NCBI GenBank assembly: GCA_900095095.1 | Contig: FMBT01000281.1 | Span: forward strand, 1 to 25,372 | Reading direction: 5' to 3' | Length of the DNA stretch: 25,372 nucleotides | Source: Fragilariopsis cylindrus CCMP1102 | Lineage: Eukaryota; Bacillariophyta; Bacillariophyceae; Bacillariales; Bacillariaceae | In this document: positions 20,598 to 25,372 of the stretch, in pieces | Numbering within the stretch: the stretch's first letter is position 1 | Layout: every line of letters begins with the position of its first letter | Program-made: the position numbers and the translations under genes | Notes under the pieces: model-generated | Databases searched by the model: none | Told to the model about the DNA's origin: nothing | Seen by the model: only the letters and a program-made list of their open reading frames with translations

Positions 20598-21654
20598 ATG
20601 AAGTTTTCTATCCTTAGTGTCACGGCAGTACTAGCAGCATCCTTCGAATGTTCGTCTGCATTTGCGCCCCTCAACAATAGCAATAGAAATAATGTTGTGG
20701 TCGTAAATATGGCACAACCCGGTATGGATTTGAGTGGAAATTCGTGGCAACCAGATTCTGAAAAAATGGGTGTGAGTACTGTAGACAACTATATGTTTTA
20801 CTACTATTAGTGGCGCCCCTCGGAGTTGCTGTATGTTCGTGCGTTTGTATGTGGCTACAGCAGTCCATCCTACCGGAACAGTAAAACAATTAGATATTTA
20901 TACTATTAGATATTTTATTAGTATTCAAGATTGTGGATGCCAAGAATTACTTGAGAATATCATTCGGACTGATCTAACTTATTTTTATTGTATTGTATTT
21001 TTTCTAAATATCCAATCAATACAACAAACAGTCCACGGATACCGGTGATTATTTCCCCGAAGGTTACAATGCAGAAGAAGAAATAGCATTCAGCTCTGGA
21101 ATGATGGGATCACAAGCTGGTCAGGGTGGCAACAGAGAAGGTCCAGAACTTCCAGGTAAATTTTAAACTCTTTCTTTTTTCTTATTGGCACACCCTTTAC
21201 TCGAATTCCTTTCCCTTCTCACCAGATTTATCTTTTCTTTTTCCCTTAATTCAAAGGATTGGAAGGTCTAGGCGATGATGCCGTTGTAGCGGGGGGTTAT
21301 CAAATTGATCCGAATATTCCAGAGGGTATGGAATTTATTCCAAGCTCAGTACCAGATGGTCAACATACGTTCCAAGTTGCATCGACAGGAGATGGTGCAT
21401 CACTAGAAATTAGTGTCCAATCACCGTGTATGACCTTCGAGGATTACTATGCAGCATTCTCAAAAGGTTCTCATCCATCATTATCAGTATCGCCATCAAC
21501 AGGTAGAATGGATAGACGTAAAGGTGATCCAACTGTTATGCTAATTACATGCACACCAAATGGTATGAGTGGTGCCCTCACTGGTGATCTTGTTATAAAT
21601 TTGCCAGAAGACAATTCTTCTATTTGTTATAAGGTAACAGTCAACTCATTGTAA
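20598..21654 (+). CDS. Probable plastid protein of unknown function
   Basis: Three exons, 20598-20771, 21032-21155 and 21257-21654, joined by introns of 260 and 101 bp (GTGAGT...ACAG and GTAAAT...AAAG); the total, 696 bases, gives 231 residues in one frame. Residues 1-24 are a signal peptide ending SSAFAP, a close match to the diatom plastid ASAFAP motif. The mature part has a disordered, acidic and Gly-rich middle (STDTGDYFPEGYNAEEE). The C-terminal domain of about 110 residues looks all-beta: GQHTFQVASTGDGASLEISV, then PSLSVSPSTGRMDRRKGDP and LVINLPEDNSSICYKVTVNS. Two Cys residues frame it (SPCMTF and SICYKV), with a third in ITCTPNG. I cannot name the family; the composition suggests a heterokont-specific plastid protein. 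The short reads through intron 1 (stop at about 20808) are not coding. Confidence 0.8.
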
Positions 21655-22058
21655 ATATAACGATGAGGTAGAAAGATCATGTCCCATTCCAGGTATTATT
21701 CTATCTAAATGCTTCTTTTCAGTCGAATTTTCTTCATTATTTAGTTTCAATGATTTGTTCTTGTCTTTAAAATTATCTCAACTGTTAGGGTAGGAGGTAT
21801 GCTATACTTCAAATATTCTTTAACCTATTGTATTACATGTATAGCCGAGCTAACTAACCTGGTAGAAGATGAAGATATATCATGAGATAACAATATAGGT
21901 TTATTTATGTTCTAGTCCGGTATTATGTCGTTTTAGTTTTGAAAATTTAGAGCAAAAAAAGTTGATGATTATAAACAAACGACTGACGGCTGTACTTATT
22001 ATGGCCGATGTTCTCGTGTTGTTTCTCTATTCGTTAAGTGTTGGTGCAAACGGTGGTG
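21655..22058. other. Convergent 3' spacer
   Basis: AT-rich spacer between the plastid-protein gene and the potassium-channel gene; contains 3' UTRs. No supported gene. Confidence 0.5.
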
Positions 22059-25000
22059 CTATATCACCCTAGTTGGTCTCTCTGACATGGATAGAAGAGG
22101 AGTATGATCCGAAGGGTGTGCGGAATGTCTTTTAAAATTCGATGCAAACGAACCGCTAATACTGCTGATGCTACTGACGTTGCGATTTTGAATACCGTCG
22201 TAAAATTGTGGAGGTGGAGGTGGGTGTAGAGGTACTCCAGTATGAATCCAGTTGCCTGTAAATCCCTGAGACGCACCCGCCTGTTGCCGACGCTGCTGCT
22301 CTGACCTCTCTTGTTGATTGAGATGAATAGTGCGGCGACGTTTTTGAATCATACAACCGATTATCGATTTGCTGTTCAGGACGCCTTCATTATTTACATC
22401 AAGCTTGCGAAAAGCGGCGAAGGTCTGCTTTATATCGACCTCTGTGACTTTCCCTAATCTTATCATCATGGCAAGGGCAAACATTTCGCGAGTGCATTCG
22501 TCCAGCCCACGAGAATCTTTACCATCAAGGTTAATTCGGTGGATCAATGGTCCCGTAGCAAGCTCCCGAAGTGCATCGTCGTCCAATGAGTCTCCAAATT
22601 GACCTAGTACAGCTTGTTCTGTCCTCCTTTTTCTCAATTCTAAAGGAATCATACTTATCATGGACATATTGTTAAGCAGGATAGTCCCGGCCACTAATAA
22701 GTAAACAGTAGCAAAAAGTTTCCCTCCATCTGATTTCGGAACTATGTCACCATAACCAGTGGATGTTAGCAAGACTGTTGTAAAGTACCAGCTATCGACT
22801 AAGGAAAGACCTTCAATCAAATAAAACCCAAGACAACCAAATGCAATGATCACCAGTGAATTAATAAGGGCTTCCCGTAGGGTCAGTACGACATATTTTG
22901 CATTCCTCGTACTGTTCTTTCGGCCTCCGATTTCATCTGCCTCTGACGAGTAGGTGTCGTTACTAGAATCACTGCTGTCGACAGTCAAATCATCTATATC
23001 CCTTCCTGTGGCTCGCAAAGGTACTTCAAATAAGGGTGGTGGCAGCGGTGGTGGTAAAGACGATGATGGCAGTGTTGGATCTACAGTGTCATTATTGCCC
23101 ACGTCAGTGCTCGGTAATGTTGTATCGTGGGTGAATTGCGTTCCTTCCTTTACAGTTGCGGGAATATCCACAGAATTAGTTCGAAATCGTCCGAGATCAC
23201 TTCGTGGAGATACAAGGGCATTGCTTGTAGTGCTACCAATGCTTGCACCTCCGCGAAGATCCATAGACATATGTCTGGTATGACTCTGTCTGCCTAGGAT
23301 TTGGGAAGTCATGGGAGAGCCTAGCAGTTGTTTCTGCACGGACGGAGACTCCGGCGTTTTTCTTTGAACGATGGATGGAGAATGAAATGGTGAAGTTTGG
23401 TTTTGAATATTCGATAGATCATCTCTATTCATTGAGTGCGATGTTGGTACTCTTTCAGACTCAGAAAACGCTGGTGTTTCGTTGCTGGATCGTCGGATCT
23501 TTTTTGAAGCTCTCTCCGTCTCAGTCTTGTTTCGTAAAGATGTAGCGTCTCGCAAAGATGTAGCGTGCATTTCAGCTACATGCGCCATACTGGCTTTACT
23601 CTTAGCAGGTACAAATCCATTCATACGTCGATGCGAAGCATCCTTAATATTCTGAATTCTCGCACAATTTGGACATGCTTTGATCTGATTGGCAATTGCC
23701 TCTCTGTAAGATCGTTCATCAAGCATGCCGGCAATGTACGAACCAAGCAACAAACCAATGCATGCGACACCAAAATAGATAAATATGCTGCAGATAATTT
23801 TAGCTCCATCTGTAGTTGGCACGAGATCTCCCAAACCAGCAGTGGTCAAAGTAATCACAGCAAAATAGATGCAGTCAAGTTTTCCCCAGCCTTCTTGCAA
23901 ACCAAATACGTATAATGATATGATTACATAGACTGCAAAAAACAGAGAAACATATATTCCTGCGCTTTCAAATTGTTTGGGTGCACTTGAGACGGTAAAA
24001 AATTCTCTCTGGCGCGTCTTGCAAATGGGGCAGATATAGGTCGGATATTTGTTATCTGCACTCTCATGAGCACTCGAAGTCTGAGGGAGAAACTGACGCC
24101 TATCAAACTTATGGGCGGTCTTCTTGACTTTTGGTTGAAAAGGAGATGTATCTTGATAATGATGCCGTATTCCTCGGTTATCAGGATGCTTCTCCTCGTG
24201 TAGGCAATGAATATTCCGTTCATATTCAATTGAATCGTCACTTGAATGGTCCGAAACAGAAGGGGAGTCCCCGTTTACAAAAGAATCTATCCGCTGCCGC
24301 TGCTGCTGCTGCAGTTCCTGTTGGCTGAGTTGGCGTTCTGCGCTACCGACCATATGCACAGGGGAATAGCTTCTGTGGTTACTACCGATATGGGGGAAAT
24401 TATTGGACATAATTGATGTTTCTGAAATCCGGTTATCTGGGAAAAAATGTTGAGGACGAGGGTGGATATAATTACCATCGAAAGGTCTCTCGAAATGAGG
24501 CATCGATTCCGAATGATGATGATGATTGTGAGAATGCTGCTGCTGGGGGTGCTGTTCGAATTGAAATCGCTGGTCAAATGAAGACCCCATATCTAAATTC
24601 CCTCCCATATTTAGGTTCCCTTCCATATTAGTCATTGCCTCGCTATGAACGCGTTGATGGTTCGACCTTGGAATGTAGCGTGGCAGTGATTGGTAATTGA
24701 GACCTCCTTGTCTAATCATATTCGGATCTAATTGGATTGGAGGTGACGGATGTCTTAAATAGCCATGTTGAGCCCCATCATACGATCCATAATATGTGGA
24801 AGATGGTTCATCGATTTTGGGCTGAGTCAGATTGAGTGAATTCCTCTTTATCAATGATCCATTATTATTTTATTATCATTATTATTGAAGTGCATGCTAT
24901 ACGGAGTTTGAGTGTATCCTCCTGAAGCAGTATGAGGTGAAGGCACCTGTGGTGCTGACTCGTAGATTACATCAGATGGTGGCTGTGATATTGATGACGC

Positions 25001-25372
25001 AGGAGACTGAAAAAAGTTCGTATAAGACTGGTCTGAAGAGGCGTGTGAGGATGAATCTTCTCCACTATCTGGTTGAGTATGTTTCGTTCTCATCTGTCGA
25101 TAACTCCTTTGTTTGGTCCGACGCCGTCGAGTGACACCATCGACATCGCCATCACCTGTACCGATTGCAAATTGAGAAAATAATCCAATCTCTCTTTCTT
25201 GTACATTCTGCGACTGACTCCACTCGTCACCACTTTGGTTGTCAATAGTTGACTTTAAGTTGTTTCGAACGTTGTTGTTCCGTTCAGTATTGGTGTTTAT
25301 GTTGGGACTACTCGTATCGCTATTGGTAGAGTGATTGCTGTATCTTTGGTCGCTAGTTCCTTCTTCCTCGTG
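22059..25372 (-). CDS. Two-pore-domain potassium channel with split CPxC pair, 5' end off the window
   Basis: The main frame encodes 931 residues (24854-22059, stop after RPTRVI); numbering below starts at 24854. Upstream, another frame stays open from 25372 to about 24852, Ser/Asn/Gln-rich. The two join at a T4 run (24868-24871) if one base is added, so the true start is off the window. Two pore modules: TM near 298-318, filter TTAGLGD at 337-343, TM near 352-375; second TM near 662-683, filter TSTGYGD at 697-703, TM near 713-735. This is the TPK/KCO layout, conducting K+ across the plasma or vacuole membrane. CPIC (275-278) and CPNC (394-397) flank the first module. A degenerate EF-hand loop lies at 819-830 (DVNNEGVLNSKS, Ser at position 12). 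The long N-terminus has a His-rich stretch (HSHNHHHHSE); a 250-residue disordered linker separates the modules. Confidence 0.85.

Noticed and set aside
381-24871. Classical -1 ribosomal slippery sites as the cause of the frame breaks
   Set aside because: The break points do not share an X XXY YYZ heptamer or a visible downstream stem-loop, and several have no homopolymer at all.
1-25372. tRNA, rRNA, CRISPR arrays, prokaryotic operons
   Set aside because: None seen on either strand; introns, spacing and gene families are eukaryotic.

Overview
The window looks like nuclear DNA of a diatom, most likely a raphid pennate related to Fragilariopsis or Pseudo-nitzschia. It is AT-rich. Genes carry short GT-AG introns (about 90-260 bp). 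Presequences carry a hydrophobic stretch ending in an AF motif of the heterokont plastid type. Two genes belong to the diatom leucine-rich-repeat family with a C-terminal Cys cluster, and a minisatellite encodes the Ser-Pro repeats common in diatom surface proteins. No prokaryotic operons, rRNA, tRNA or CRISPR were seen.

Layout, left to right: (1) 1-444, minus, 3'-truncated gene of unknown function. (2) 767-3829, plus, LRR receptor-like gene with a frame-broken 5' part and an intact LRR region. (3) 4033-4908, minus, phosducin-like protein 2. (4) 5216-6541, plus, inositol-monophosphatase family enzyme, probably plastid-targeted. (5) 6837-8659, minus, seven-bladed lactonase/6-phosphogluconolactonase-like protein. 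(6) 9770-10648, plus, short-chain dehydrogenase. (7) about 10650-14100, a gene-poor repeat region with a Ser-Pro minisatellite, a TATACAG repeat, a GC-rich patch and one copy of a dispersed repeat. (8) 14111-15337, plus, two-TM protein resembling SLATT proteins. (9) 15338-16230, second copy of the dispersed repeat. (10) 16231-19034, plus, second LRR gene. (11) 19388-20269, minus, thioredoxin with a probable plastid presequence. (12) 20598-21654, plus, three-exon protein of unknown function with a plastid-type presequence. (13) 22059 to beyond 25372, minus, two-pore potassium channel with a split CPxC/CPxC pair around its first pore.

From gene 2 to gene 6 and from gene 10 to gene 13 strands strictly alternate, giving convergent and divergent pairs. 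The genes do not form one pathway; this is ordinary mixed eukaryotic gene content.

The strongest unexpected signal is a pattern of frame breaks. Read by hand, about two dozen places in seven genes need one extra coding-strand base to rejoin two clearly coding frames, nearly always in the same direction and often in a short A, T or G run. They cluster in the low-complexity 5' parts of the two LRR genes and are absent from their LRR exons with one exception. Homopolymer undercalling in the assembly is the simplest explanation; gene decay or a recoding or editing process is less likely. Raw reads or cDNA would decide.
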